DNA of 64,000 nt from Bacteroidota bacterium (GCA_016705125.1 JADIYW010000026.1:36510-100509), one strand, 5' to 3'; positions 39,164-48,719 are shown, counted from the first letter of the stretch. Notes: a model not told the origin generated them from the letters alone. Numbers and translations: made by a program.

Positions 39164-39595
39164 ATGGAAGAAAAAAGTGCCTTTTTTAAAAAGATATTTG
39201 ATGAGATGATTCCATTTCACCAATTTTTAGGAATGAAATTGCTAGAAGTATCAGATGGATTTGCAAAAGCTATTATCCCTTTCAGACCTGACTTGGTTGG
39301 CGACCCTAGGATTCAATCCCTTCATGGTGGTGTAATCGCAACCGTTATGGATGCAGTGGGTGGAGTGGTGGGAATGACTACACTTACCTCTATGGAAGAC
39401 AAAATTTCCACTATCGACTTGCGAATAGATTATTTGAGATCAGCAAGAAATTGTGATTTAATCGTAGAAGGAATATTGTCGCGAAGCGGCAATAGAATAG
39501 TATCCGTAAATATGAAAGCATACAAAATGGATGAAACAGATTTGATCGCCGAAGGAAAAGCCGTTTATAATGTCATCAGAAAAAATGACAAATAA
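39164..39595 (+). CDS. PaaI-family hot-dog thioesterase
   Basis: A 143-residue hot-dog fold protein. The central pattern IQSLHGGVIATVMDAVGGVV carries the conserved His-Gly-Gly and the Asp at the head of the helix, the usual active-site layout of PaaI-like acyl-CoA thioesterases. STIDLRIDYLRSARNCDLIV and VSVNMKAYKMDETDLIAEGK follow in the family order. The substrate is unknown. Its stop and the start of the next gene share one base (TAATG), indicating translational coupling. Confidence 0.85.
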   Translation: MEEKSAFFKKIFDEMIPFHQFLGMKLLEVSDGFAKAIIPFRPDLVGDPRIQSLHGGVIATVMDAVGGVVGMTTLTSMEDKISTIDLRIDYLRSARNCDLIVEGILSRSGNRIVSVNMKAYKMDETDLIAEGKAVYNVIRKNDK

Positions 39596-41040
39596 TGGAA
39601 AAAGAAAAAACCGTAAAGGATAGTTTTGTTTATCAATTATTTACTGCATTAAAAGGAAATCAAAAAAGTGCCATTCAGAAAATTTTAGCCACAAAAAATA
39701 GAAAAGAACAAATCGTGCTATGGAAAGCATTTGTGGAAGGCATTACCGATAAAGAATATTTATTTCTAAAAATCTTTAAACAGAAATATCAGCTGAATAA
39801 AGATTTTTTATTGCGAAATGAATTGCGCATTTTAAAAACCCAAATCGACAAATACCTAATTGAAGAGCAACAAGAATTAAACAATTCATATAATCAAAAT
39901 GAGCAAAATTATTTATATGTACTAAGTTTATTAAAAATTGGCGAATTGAATTTATTAAGAAAAGTTCTGCCTCAATTTATAGAGCTGTGTGTCGACTCCA
40001 ACGATTATCATTACGCTCAATTAATGACACTTCATCATATTCAAGTATTAGAATTGATGCCACCAAAACAAACCAATTTACTTGAAATTCATAGGCTACT
40101 TGAAAACAGGCAATCCTATTTGAATAATGCCTTCTTGGAAAACACGGTTTTAAATAAATATATTTTTGAATACACCAAACACAAATCGCAAGAAGGAGAT
40201 TACCCTGAAAAAATTGCAATGATACCAGATTCAATATTTGAAATATTATCAACCAATGAGACTCCCATTTTGAAATTTTTCAACCTAATGGGCCAAATAA
40301 AAAAATTAAATGGAACAGAAAAAATTGCTGTTTTAAAAGAGGCACTTTCAATTATTGAATCCCAATCCACTATAAACAACTCTCTTCAATTTGAGTATAT
40401 TAAATGCATTAGTGCGTTAGCTAGAGAATTATATATTTCTTCTTTTTTTGAAGAATCCTTGATTTATTTTCTTCAGTATTTTGAATTAAAAAAAGAGAAA
40501 GACTATCAATTTTTAGGCACTTTGTATAATTATTGTAATGCCTTATTAAAAGCAAATCAATTAGAAAAAATAATTCCATTAATAAAAGAAAACGAATCTT
40601 TGATAGAACAATCGAGTATTGCAATTTATTTTAAAGCTTTAAGGATAAATATCCATTTACTAAAAAATGAATTCAAAGAATTGTCCAAGATTTTTCCAAA
40701 AGATTTCAATGATTTGCCCATTATATTTGTTATCCATTTCAAAATTGTACAAGCCTGGTTGTTTTACAAAGAAGGGGAGTTAGAATTGGCATTAAATGAA
40801 TTAAACAATTTTAATAGAGCATACAAAAAAATGCCTGATTGCAAAGACTATATTTATATAACAAATTTATTCTCAAAATACTTTAAACTTTCGGTTGAAA
40901 CAAAATTGATAAGAGACCAAAAAATCCAGTTATTAGAAAAAGAAGTTGCCAATTTTAGTGCTAATACTAATGAGGCATTAAACCATTATTCTCCACTTTT
41001 ATGGCTTCAAAAAGAGTTGCAGATTAGGAGTGTAAGTTAG
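39595..41040 (+). CDS. Uncharacterised all-helical protein (family A, copy 2)
   Basis: A 481-residue cytoplasmic protein, wholly helical and TPR-like. No signal peptide, membrane helix or catalytic motif is seen. It shares length and layout with the gene at 13472-14884: a short helical N-terminal part with KNRKEQIVLWKAFVEGI, then a segment LFLKIFKQKYQLNKDFLLRN that matches the FPDETIDLKKLRY region, then long solenoid repeats. Identity looks low by eye, so paralogy is an inference. It is coupled to the thioesterase gene by the TAATG overlap; its partner is likewise coupled to a hot-dog-fold (MaoC) gene. Confidence 0.7.
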   Translation: MEKEKTVKDSFVYQLFTALKGNQKSAIQKILATKNRKEQIVLWKAFVEGITDKEYLFLKIFKQKYQLNKDFLLRNELRILKTQIDKYLIEEQQELNNSYNQNEQNYLYVLSLLKIGELNLLRKVLPQFIELCVDSNDYHYAQLMTLHHIQVLELMPPKQTNLLEIHRLLENRQSYLNNAFLENTVLNKYIFEYTKHKSQEGDYPEKIAMIPDSIFEILSTNETPILKFFNLMGQIKKLNGTEKIAVLKEALSIIESQSTINNSLQFEYIKCISALARELYISSFFEESLIYFLQYFELKKEKDYQFLGTLYNYCNALLKANQLEKIIPLIKENESLIEQSSIAIYFKALRINIHLLKNEFKELSKIFPKDFNDLPIIFVIHFKIVQAWLFYKEGELELALNELNNFNRAYKKMPDCKDYIYITNLFSKYFKLSVETKLIRDQKIQLLEKEVANFSANTNEALNHYSPLLWLQKELQIRSVS

Positions 41041-41368
41041 GAAATAGTAATTAGTAAATGGTAATTGGTAATACGGTTATTATTGATAGAGTTATTCTGT
41101 TATTTTAATTCATTTAACATTAAAAATTAAGCATTCACCAATTTTTAAATCTTTGCTCTTAATTCCATTAATCATTTAATTAAAAACAGGTTGATTTTAA
41201 TGCCGAAAAAAAATATTTTGATTTTAATTAAAAATTACCCTCATGTTAAATAAAAAAATTATATTTACACCAAATTCACCTTTTTTGGGTATTTTTCAAT
41301 AAAAACATTAAACTATAATTGCAATTAATTAAGATTTATTAATCTCAATTTTAAAAAACCAACAATAT
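41041..41368 (+). other. Intergenic region before the tandem barrel genes
   Basis: This 328-base AT-rich gap holds no gene. The first 50 bases are a decayed simple repeat around GTAATTAGTAAATGGTAATT. TATATTTA at 41260-41267 is a one-base variant of the -7 consensus, about 100 bases ahead of the barrel gene, so a long leader is possible. No hairpin terminator is obvious. Confidence 0.4.
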
Positions 41369-42589
41369 ATGAAAACAGTATCCATGCTCTTTTTATTTGT
41401 ACTCTTTTCAAGTTCCACCTTTGGACAGGAGGGTACAAAAAAACAACCTATCAATGGAAATGATCTAAAAGAAAAATTAGATGATGGAGTAGTAAGGGCT
41501 GAAAGAAAACAAAAACTAAAGGAACTAAGAGATATACAAGCAAAGTATTTCAGATTGCCACAGGGAAAATGGTATTTTGGGGCTAGAACTGGATATGGTG
41601 TCCCTTTTCTTACCGTGAATAAACGAAATGTTGAAAGCTACCTTGGGGTTAGCGATTATTTCGAATCTGCTTCAGGAGAAATAACAAATAAAGCTTTAGT
41701 TTCGAATGATGCTGGTGGTTATAAAGGAGCTGTATATTTCGGCTATCGATTTAATCAATTTGTGAGTGGTGAAGTAGATTTTTCATACAATCACTACCTC
41801 AATGCCATACAAGGAAAAATTGAATCACCTGACTATAAATCAGAACTATATACTCGAGGTAAGAGTATTTCCTTCAATCCTCAATTTGTTTTATACTCTC
41901 CTAACATGGGAAATTTCACCTTGTTTGGTAAGTTCGGATTTTTCTTACCGCTTTGGGTTGATGCCAAAGGAACTGCAAAGATTGATGATTATGATGGTAC
42001 TTTTATTAAAAGCATTGCCTTGGGAAACAATAAGGATTTACTTACACTTGCCGATGAATTTGCCAAATTATTAGGTCAAAATGTGGAAGATTTAGCATAT
42101 TTAGAAGACGGCATTTTCAAAGCGGCAGGTTATCATTTTAGATATTCAGCCGAAACAAATGTGGATTTCAAAATCGATAAAAATGTTTTAGGATTTTCAG
42201 GCAGTATTGGTGCAATTTACCAAATATCACCCTTAATAGGCATACTTGCCGAAGTAAAGGTGGGTGGCTATAATATTTCAACCAAATCATACAAATTAAG
42301 CAATATAAAAGGAACACTTGACCTAAATGGAAAAGAAAATTATGCTGTGTTTACATCTGATGGAGTGGTGGTTGATGGGGTTAAAACAGTGAGCGCTGAT
42401 CAGCTTACCTGGCTCACAAATGTAAATTACGAATACGAATTAGATGAAAATTCAAATAATGAGATAACGAACCCAAATGGCATTGACCCAACTAAAGCGG
42501 CTGACAGATTAGTACTTCGAAGAAGTTCGATGGACGCAAGTTTTAATATAAGTCTTCAATTTAATTTTGCAGGTAAAAAAAATAAATAA
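41369..42589 (+). CDS. Outer-membrane beta-barrel protein, tandem copy 1
   Basis: A 406-residue exported protein. Residues 1-19 form a signal peptide (cut before QEGTKKQP). A charged helical stretch (RAERKQKLKELRDIQAKYFR) precedes the barrel. The barrel has alternating beta strands: GKWYFGARTGYGVPFLTVN, GYKGAVYFGYRFNQFVSGEV, NFTLFGKFGFFLPLWVDAKG and the end DASFNISLQFNFAGKKNK. It shares this plan with the next gene, which starts at its final base. The function is not recognised; no porin or receptor motif was seen. Confidence 0.75.
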   Translation: MKTVSMLFLFVLFSSSTFGQEGTKKQPINGNDLKEKLDDGVVRAERKQKLKELRDIQAKYFRLPQGKWYFGARTGYGVPFLTVNKRNVESYLGVSDYFESASGEITNKALVSNDAGGYKGAVYFGYRFNQFVSGEVDFSYNHYLNAIQGKIESPDYKSELYTRGKSISFNPQFVLYSPNMGNFTLFGKFGFFLPLWVDAKGTAKIDDYDGTFIKSIALGNNKDLLTLADEFAKLLGQNVEDLAYLEDGIFKAAGYHFRYSAETNVDFKIDKNVLGFSGSIGAIYQISPLIGILAEVKVGGYNISTKSYKLSNIKGTLDLNGKENYAVFTSDGVVVDGVKTVSADQLTWLTNVNYEYELDENSNNEITNPNGIDPTKAADRLVLRRSSMDASFNISLQFNFAGKKNK

Positions 42590-43908
42590 TGAAAAAACTA
42601 TTCACCATAATTATATTAATTTTTGCTTGCCAAAATTTAATTTTTGCTCAAGAAGAAGCAATTAGTGTAGAAGATTTGGTAGCCGCGACTATAGTGGATT
42701 CAGCAGTCGCTATTGTAGAAGAAAATAATGACATAGCTACTGATAATAGTCCACGGTTAAAACTTAACTGGAATCAAAAGAAACAAATTAGAAAACAAGC
42801 TGATGCAGATTATTTTGCTTGGGAAAGAAAATATTTCAACTCGCCCGGCAAGTGGTATATGTCAATAGGTGGTGGTTATGGTTTCCCATTTCTAACTACA
42901 GAGCCAGAACTAGTGCCACCTTTATTTTTTTTAGGCAATTCAAATTTAGAAATAAATAAAAATGGGACATCACTAAATAAGGCACTTTTGTCTGGACAAG
43001 GCGGAGGCGGAAGATTGAATCTTACTGTAGGCAAGATGTTTAATCGATTTGTAGGATTTGAGATGGCTATGGGCTATTTTATGGCGAAAAAAGATAACTT
43101 ATCCACTATAAATAGACCTAATTATTATTCAGAATTAAATACTGATTTAACAGAGATATCCTTTACCCCATCTGTTGTTTTTCAATCACCAAACATGAAG
43201 AATTTTTATGTTTATGGTAAAATTGGGCCTTATATACCTTTCTGGGGAAACCCTAGAGCTAAGGCATATATAAATGATAGAGAAGGCGTTTATCTTTCTC
43301 AAGGTGGTATTTTTAATGACCCATTTTTAGAACCATTATTAAAAGAGCTACTTGAAACTGATTTTGGGCAAGGTTTATTGGACTTAACTGATTTTAGAAC
43401 AGAGGTTAGAGCTGATGTAAAAATAATCTTACAACAAAACATAGATGAATTTAGTTTAAAAGAAATAGCTCGTGCCATTGGTGGATCAGCAAGCATGGGC
43501 TTCAAATATCAAGCGACACCGATAGTAAGTTTATTTGGAGAAGTAGGAGTAAAAGGGTATAATATTTCGCTTGCAAAAATTGTGATAGAAGATTTGGATG
43601 CCAAATTAACCCTTTTTAATGATGACTTAACCGTACTTACTCTTAACGAAAATGGTGCAAATATTCTTGGTAATGAAATTAGCCCAGGAGCATTAACTTC
43701 AACATTGGAAACCAATTATGTAAATGAGTTAAACGAAAATTCTAATAATCCTAAATATAATGGGAAAGATTATAGTACTTTTCGGCCAAGGGATGAATTG
43801 GCGCCAAGATTAAGTATTGTGACCATTGCATTCAATGTAGGATTGCAATTTAATTTCCCTGGCAGAGGAGTTTATTACCGACCAAACTCAAGGAAGGCAA
43901 AAAAATAA
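42589..43908 (+). CDS. Outer-membrane beta-barrel protein, tandem copy 2
   Basis: A 439-residue paralogue of the preceding gene, with a signal peptide (1-20, cut before QEEAISVE). It has the same charged helix (WNQKKQIRKQADADYFAWER), then GKWYMSIGGGYGFPFLTTEP, LNLTVGKMFNRFVGFEMAMG, KNFYVYGKIGPYIPFWGNPR and FLYQ-like strands to the end SIVTIAFNVGLQFNFPGRGV. The shared order is: short acidic linker, helix, GKWY strand, PFLT loop, NPNM-like turn, QFNF end. Its ATG overlaps the previous TAA by one base, so the pair is one operon from a tandem duplication. Confidence 0.75.
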   Translation: MKKLFTIIILIFACQNLIFAQEEAISVEDLVAATIVDSAVAIVEENNDIATDNSPRLKLNWNQKKQIRKQADADYFAWERKYFNSPGKWYMSIGGGYGFPFLTTEPELVPPLFFLGNSNLEINKNGTSLNKALLSGQGGGGRLNLTVGKMFNRFVGFEMAMGYFMAKKDNLSTINRPNYYSELNTDLTEISFTPSVVFQSPNMKNFYVYGKIGPYIPFWGNPRAKAYINDREGVYLSQGGIFNDPFLEPLLKELLETDFGQGLLDLTDFRTEVRADVKIILQQNIDEFSLKEIARAIGGSASMGFKYQATPIVSLFGEVGVKGYNISLAKIVIEDLDAKLTLFNDDLTVLTLNENGANILGNEISPGALTSTLETNYVNELNENSNNPKYNGKDYSTFRPRDELAPRLSIVTIAFNVGLQFNFPGRGVYYRPNSRKAKK

Positions 43909-43919
43909 ATTGATTCTTT

Positions 43920-44132
43920 TTGGAGCCAAATAGCGAAATACTAACCCAATTAGTGGTGATGAAAATGCCTTTTGGCAAATATAAAAACACATTACTTTGT
44001 GATTTACCTATTTCTTATTTGGAATGGTTTAAGCGTAGTGGATTTCCAGATGGCAAACTTGGAATGCAATTAAATACCATTTATGAAATAAAAATGAATG
44101 GATTAGAATATCTTTTAAAGCCATTAAAATAA
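43920..44132 (+). CDS. DUF3820 family small protein
   Basis: A 70-residue protein with the DUF3820 pattern KMPFGKYKNTLLCDLPISYL, then EWFKRSGFPDGKLGMQL and YEIKMNGLEYLLKPL. The family is widespread and thought to bind nucleic acid or nucleotides, but no function is established. The start is TTG 43920, which gives the usual N-terminal length; ATG 43959 or 43965 would cut into the conserved region. It lies 11 bases after the barrel pair. Confidence 0.82.
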   Translation: MEPNSEILTQLVVMKMPFGKYKNTLLCDLPISYLEWFKRSGFPDGKLGMQLNTIYEIKMNGLEYLLKPLK

Positions 44133-44141
44133 AATTTGTAT

Positions 44142-45128
44142 TTATTTAATACCTAACTCACTTAATAATTGGGCATCGAAAACAACTGGGCGTTGACTAA
44201 TTTCATGAAAACAAATTGCGCCTTCAGTAAAATAATGCATCACCAAACTTTTACGGGTTAATCCCGAATTTTTCATAGCCATTCCGCCATGGATTAAATT
44301 ACTATGCCAAATCAAAATATCCCCTTTTTTGGGCAAAAACATACTTGGCTTTAGCCCTGCATTTTTCAAATTATGTTTTGCAAATACTTCATATTTTTCA
44401 TTTGCATTTCCGTCCAATCTCCAAAAATTCTCCTCTAATGGAAGCATGCCATTCTTTATCTGCGACCACAAATGTGTGCCCGGATAATAAAACAAGGGTC
44501 CTTGATCTTCACTAATATCTTCCAAAGCGACCCAAACGGCAATCAAATTTCCTTCTGGAAAAGTGGACATATGAAATGCATCAGAATGCGCATCTTGCTC
44601 GCTTCCTTTAAAAAAATTAATGGTATGAAAAGGGATAACCCTTTTTCCCATAATCGATTCTAATACAGACAATAATTTATTATTTACAAAAGCGTTTTTT
44701 ACACTTTTGGAGTACTTATAGCTTTGCATTATTTTACGACCGGTATAATTAAAATTCGTTTTTCCCGTTAATAACAAGTCCTCCATTTCCTCATTAATAC
44801 TATCTACTTCCCTTTCTGTAAAGAAATTTTGAATCGTCAAAAACCCATCTTTTTGCCAATTTGAAGTCGAAAACTGTTGGTTTTCTGAAAAAGAATCATC
44901 TAGTTTCTTTGGATTAAAAGCAGTTTCCTTCATTTGATTATTTGAGTATTTGCTGTCTAATTTTTCAAAATCGGTATATTGAATAGACGAAAAAATACTT
45001 TTTTTAAGGCCAAATTGTTTATACAGTACTATGTTTCGCTTCAGCGACTTGTAATTTCTTAAATTAAATAAAAAATAAAAAATACGCAATGAACGCAAAA
45101 AACCATTATATTGTTGAATCCAATTCAT
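44142..45128 (-). CDS. Phytanoyl-CoA dioxygenase (PhyH) family protein
   Basis: A 329-residue Fe(II)/2-oxoglutarate oxygenase. The metal-binding HxD is H181-S-D183 in QDAHSDAFHMS and the distal histidine is in WHSNLIHGGMAM. Other PhyH marks are KDGFLTIQNFFTEREVDSIN, AVWVALEDISEDQGPLFYYP and LPKKGDILIW. The substrate is unknown. About 100 N-terminal residues, including several basic residues, precede the domain. ATG 45128 (MNWIQQYNGFLRSLRIFY) is chosen; the longer frame to 45212 adds a hydrophobic stretch that overlaps the divergent small gene. It is convergent with DUF3820, 9 bases away. Confidence 0.85.
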   Translation of the reverse strand: MNWIQQYNGFLRSLRIFYFLFNLRNYKSLKRNIVLYKQFGLKKSIFSSIQYTDFEKLDSKYSNNQMKETAFNPKKLDDSFSENQQFSTSNWQKDGFLTIQNFFTEREVDSINEEMEDLLLTGKTNFNYTGRKIMQSYKYSKSVKNAFVNNKLLSVLESIMGKRVIPFHTINFFKGSEQDAHSDAFHMSTFPEGNLIAVWVALEDISEDQGPLFYYPGTHLWSQIKNGMLPLEENFWRLDGNANEKYEVFAKHNLKNAGLKPSMFLPKKGDILIWHSNLIHGGMAMKNSGLTRKSLVMHYFTEGAICFHEISQRPVVFDAQLLSELGIK

Positions 45129-45158
45129 GGAATAAAGGTAAATGTATGTATTGAATAA

Positions 45159-45347
45159 ATGAGTATGAAAGGAAAAAAAATAAAAAAAGGGGAGAATAAA
45201 TCGAACGACCAACCTGACAGGTTGGTAAAAAAAGAAATAGATGTAGAAAATTTAGCCCAAACGATGGAGTTCCAAACATCGCTAAGTCCTGAATTGGATG
45301 AAATATTAAAAAAGAATCCTAAACATTTTTTAGGTTGTGGCGGATAG
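45159..45347 (+). CDS. Small hypothetical protein ending in a CGG tail
   Basis: A 62-residue protein with a very basic N terminus (MSMKGKKIKKGENKSNDQ), an acidic middle and the C-terminal NPKHFLGCGG. I do not recognise a named family but I believe similar small proteins with a terminal Cys-Gly-Gly occur in Bacteroidota. The cysteine tail could be a site for modification or metal. It is divergent from the PhyH gene (30-base gap) and its 3' end overlaps the mfd 3' end by 18 bases. It may be real but unproven. Confidence 0.5.
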   Translation: MSMKGKKIKKGENKSNDQPDRLVKKEIDVENLAQTMEFQTSLSPELDEILKKNPKHFLGCGG

Positions 45348-48300
45348 ACTGATTGCATTATCTAATTCTTCCAAAATATCTTGAGCCACTGCCATACTTT
45401 TTACATCATCATAAATAAGTATAAGGGTTTCACCACTTTGTTTAAGGTTACTTTGTTTTTTTTGTTTTTGAATAATTTCAATTAGCTTGCCAAAAAAATC
45501 GGATTCGTAATAATAGGACTTAGGGTTATCAATAAAATAGCAACGCATCTTTCTGTTTTTCAATATTATGCGTTCAAATCCTAATTTCTTAGCCATCCAC
45601 CTTATTCTTAGTCCTTCAAACAACTCCAAAACGGGAATGGGAATGGCGCCAAACCTATCCTTCATTTTTTCCATAAATGCAACTAAAGTAGCTTCATCAT
45701 TTATGTTGTCGGTTTCAGTATATAATTTAAGTCGCTCTTCCGAGTTGCTTACATATTCATTCGGAATAAGCATTTCAACATCTGTTTCAATAGAGCAATC
45801 ATTCACAAAATCTGTTTTTTTATCCATTTGATCTTGAAATAAATCTCTAAACTCACTAAATTTCAATTCCTGAATGGCTTCATCTAAAATTCTATGATAC
45901 ATCTCAAAACCAATCTCTGCAATAAATCCACTTTGCTCGCCACCCAATAAATTTCCGGCACCTCTTATATCCAAATCACGCATAGAAATATTAAACCCAC
46001 TCCCCAATTCCGAAAATTCCTCCATTGTATGAAGTCTTCGTTTCGAATCAACAGATAAACTAGATTTTGGTGGTGTAATTAAATAGCAAAATGCTTTTTT
46101 GTTGGAGCGCCCTACTCTACCCCTCAACTGGTGTAAATCACTTAGCCCAAATTGATGCGCATTATGAATGAAAATAGTATTTGCATTTGGAATATCCAGC
46201 CCAGACTCCACAATATTGGTACAAAGCAAAACGTCGAATTTCCCATTAATAAAATCCAACATTGTATCTTCTAGTAAATCACCCTCCATTTGGCCATGTG
46301 CCGTAGCAATGGAAATGTTCGGCAACATTCGTTTAAGCATTATTTCAAAATCAATTATATCCTTTACCCGATTGTGTACAAAAAATGCCTGACCACCTCT
46401 AAAAACTTCGTACTCTATGGCTTCTTTAATCAATTCTGGGTCGAAGGAAACCACTTCTGTTGTTACTGGCTGACGATTTGGCGGTGGAGTAGTAATATTA
46501 CTCATATCACGAGCGCCCATCAATGAAAATTTGAGGGTGCGCGGAATAGGTGTTGCTGTAAGCGTAAGCGTATCTACTCCTATAGCAAAATCCTTGAGTT
46601 TGTCTTTGGCTGCAACACCAAACTTTTGCTCTTCATCAATTATCAATAAGCCCAAATCTTTGAAATCCACTTTTTTGCTCAGAATAGCATGTGTTCCAAT
46701 TAGAATATCAATTTTTCCCTCTTTTAAGGCCTTGAATGTTTGCGTTTTTTCTTTTGCCGTTTTAAATCTACTTACAAAATCGGTACTTACCGGAAAATCT
46801 TTAAACCGCTTTTCAAAATTCTTGAAATGCTGCCATGCCAAAATAGTTGTAGGTACCAAAACTGCCACTTGCTTTCCATCTAATACTGCTTTAAAGGCTG
46901 CACGAATTGCAATTTCTGTCTTTCCAAAACCAACATCACCACAAACTAACCTATCCATCGGTGTTGGTTTTTCCATATCAGCTTTCACATCTGCAGTGGC
47001 CGTTATTTGGTCGGGTGTATCTTCATACATAAACGATGCTTCCAATTCATCCTGCAAATAATTGTCAGGCGAAAATGCAAAACCCTTTTCTAGTTTTCGT
47101 TTTGCATACAATCGAATCAAATCGCGGGCAATATCCTTTACTTTTGATTTGGTTTTTTTCTTTAAATTGAGCCATGCGTCGGAGCCCAATTTATTCACTT
47201 TTGTAATTGAACCTTCCTTGCCCGAATATTTTGATATTTTGTGTAGTGAATTAATATTCACATACAATACGTCATTATCTTTATAAATCAAACGTACCAT
47301 TTCTTGCATTTGCCCAGCAATTTCTAATCGTTGCAAGCCAGAAAACACACCAACACCGTGATCGATATGGGTTACAAAATCGCCAGGCATTAAATCTCTT
47401 AAAACCTTTACTGTAATAGCTTTTCCACGTGAGAAACGGGTTTTGGTTTTATACTTGTTATATCTATCGAATATTTGATGGTCGGTAAAGCATGCTATTT
47501 TAGCATCTTTATCGATAAAACCTTGTGATAAATTTTTATAAATAGGAGAAAAGGAAACTTTGGCATTTAGATCATTGAAAATATGATAAAAGCGTTCAAT
47601 TTGCTTAGGATTTTCAGCAAAAATAAAATTGGTAATGCCTTCTTTTTCATTATCATGAAGGGCTTTTATCAATAAATCAAAATTCCTGTTAAAACTAGGT
47701 TGTGGAGCTGAGTGAATAATTTGCAGCTTTTGATTTTCGAAAAATGCATCTTTTGAAAGTTGGATATTTCTAAATTTTTGAATCTGTTTCAAAAACGCAT
47801 CTGGCTCCTCAAAAAGATGGGCCATATCTTTGCCTACAAATGGATGACCGTCCTTTGGAAAATTTCCAATTAATCGATTAAATTCTATTTCTGCTTTCTT
47901 ATAACAAACATTAAAACTATCCACCAATGCATTTGGGTCATTTATCCAAATAACCGTATTTTCAGGCAAAAAATCAAAAATATTAGCGATTGTTTCTTTT
48001 TGAAACTGAGTTTGTATATTTGGAATAATAGTTAGCTCCGATATTTTCCTTATCGACAATTGATTTTCAACATCAAAAGTTCTAAGTGTTTCTACTTCAT
48101 CTCCAAATAGTTCTACCCGATAAGGGTGTTCATTTCCAAATGAAAAAATATCTATAATACCTCCACGGATTGAAAATTCACCTGGCTCGTAAACGAAATC
48201 TACCCTATTAAATCCATATTCGATTAATAATTCTAAAATAAAATCCAAATCAACTCGTTCTCCTACCTTTAAATAAATGGTATGCTCTTTTAGTTTTTCG

Positions 48301-48707
48301 GCCTTTACAATTTTTTCTAAAATGGCTTCTGGGTAAGTAATGATAAGTTCTACACTTTTTTTGTGTTGCAAAAATTTATTAAAGGTTTGGGTACGTTGTA
48401 ATACTTGGTTATTATTCAATTCATCAAAAACACCCTGTTTTTTATAGCTAGATGGCAGAAAAAGTATTTCTTTTTTCTCTAACAATGCAGATAAATCATT
48501 TTCAAAATATGCAGCTTGCTCCCAATCATCCATTATAAATAAATGATTGTAATTTGTCCGCATAAATAAACCCGCCGCAAAAAAAGGAGACAATGCACCA
48601 TTAATTCCTTTAATAGAAATACTTGAACCTTCTATTTTTAAGGTATTATCAATTAAACATATTCTATTATCGTTGGCATAAGCAGCCAACAAATCAGGTA
48701 ATTCCAT
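45330..48707 (-). CDS. mfd: Transcription-repair coupling factor
   Basis: A 1125-residue translocase that pushes stalled RNA polymerase off lesions and recruits UvrA. The N-terminal UvrB-like module is present (YEPGEFSIRGGIIDIFSFGN). The RNA-polymerase-interacting domain has PGDFVTHIDHGVGVFSGL. The motor has Walker A GDVGFGKTEIAIRAAFKAV (Gly590 onward), DEEQKFGV (box II), TLTATPIPRTLKFS (III), LCTNIVESGLDIPNAN (V) and QLRGRVGRSNKKAFCY (VI). The C-terminal UvrA-regulating domain follows. All motifs are intact and the length is normal. Its start is 12 bases downstream of the exported protein gene. UvrC is in the same window but far away. Confidence 0.97.
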   Translation of the reverse strand: MELPDLLAAYANDNRICLIDNTLKIEGSSISIKGINGALSPFFAAGLFMRTNYNHLFIMDDWEQAAYFENDLSALLEKKEILFLPSSYKKQGVFDELNNNQVLQRTQTFNKFLQHKKSVELIITYPEAILEKIVKAEKLKEHTIYLKVGERVDLDFILELLIEYGFNRVDFVYEPGEFSIRGGIIDIFSFGNEHPYRVELFGDEVETLRTFDVENQLSIRKISELTIIPNIQTQFQKETIANIFDFLPENTVIWINDPNALVDSFNVCYKKAEIEFNRLIGNFPKDGHPFVGKDMAHLFEEPDAFLKQIQKFRNIQLSKDAFFENQKLQIIHSAPQPSFNRNFDLLIKALHDNEKEGITNFIFAENPKQIERFYHIFNDLNAKVSFSPIYKNLSQGFIDKDAKIACFTDHQIFDRYNKYKTKTRFSRGKAITVKVLRDLMPGDFVTHIDHGVGVFSGLQRLEIAGQMQEMVRLIYKDNDVLYVNINSLHKISKYSGKEGSITKVNKLGSDAWLNLKKKTKSKVKDIARDLIRLYAKRKLEKGFAFSPDNYLQDELEASFMYEDTPDQITATADVKADMEKPTPMDRLVCGDVGFGKTEIAIRAAFKAVLDGKQVAVLVPTTILAWQHFKNFEKRFKDFPVSTDFVSRFKTAKEKTQTFKALKEGKIDILIGTHAILSKKVDFKDLGLLIIDEEQKFGVAAKDKLKDFAIGVDTLTLTATPIPRTLKFSLMGARDMSNITTPPPNRQPVTTEVVSFDPELIKEAIEYEVFRGGQAFFVHNRVKDIIDFEIMLKRMLPNISIATAHGQMEGDLLEDTMLDFINGKFDVLLCTNIVESGLDIPNANTIFIHNAHQFGLSDLHQLRGRVGRSNKKAFCYLITPPKSSLSVDSKRRLHTMEEFSELGSGFNISMRDLDIRGAGNLLGGEQSGFIAEIGFEMYHRILDEAIQELKFSEFRDLFQDQMDKKTDFVNDCSIETDVEMLIPNEYVSNSEERLKLYTETDNINDEATLVAFMEKMKDRFGAIPIPVLELFEGLRIRWMAKKLGFERIILKNRKMRCYFIDNPKSYYYESDFFGKLIEIIQKQKKQSNLKQSGETLILIYDDVKSMAVAQDILEELDNAISLSATT

Positions 48708-48719
48708 GCAATTTATAAG

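Noticed and set aside
46531..47061. 176-residue antisense frame inside mfd
   Set aside because: Shadow frame opposite the highly conserved helicase domain; composition follows the mfd codons.
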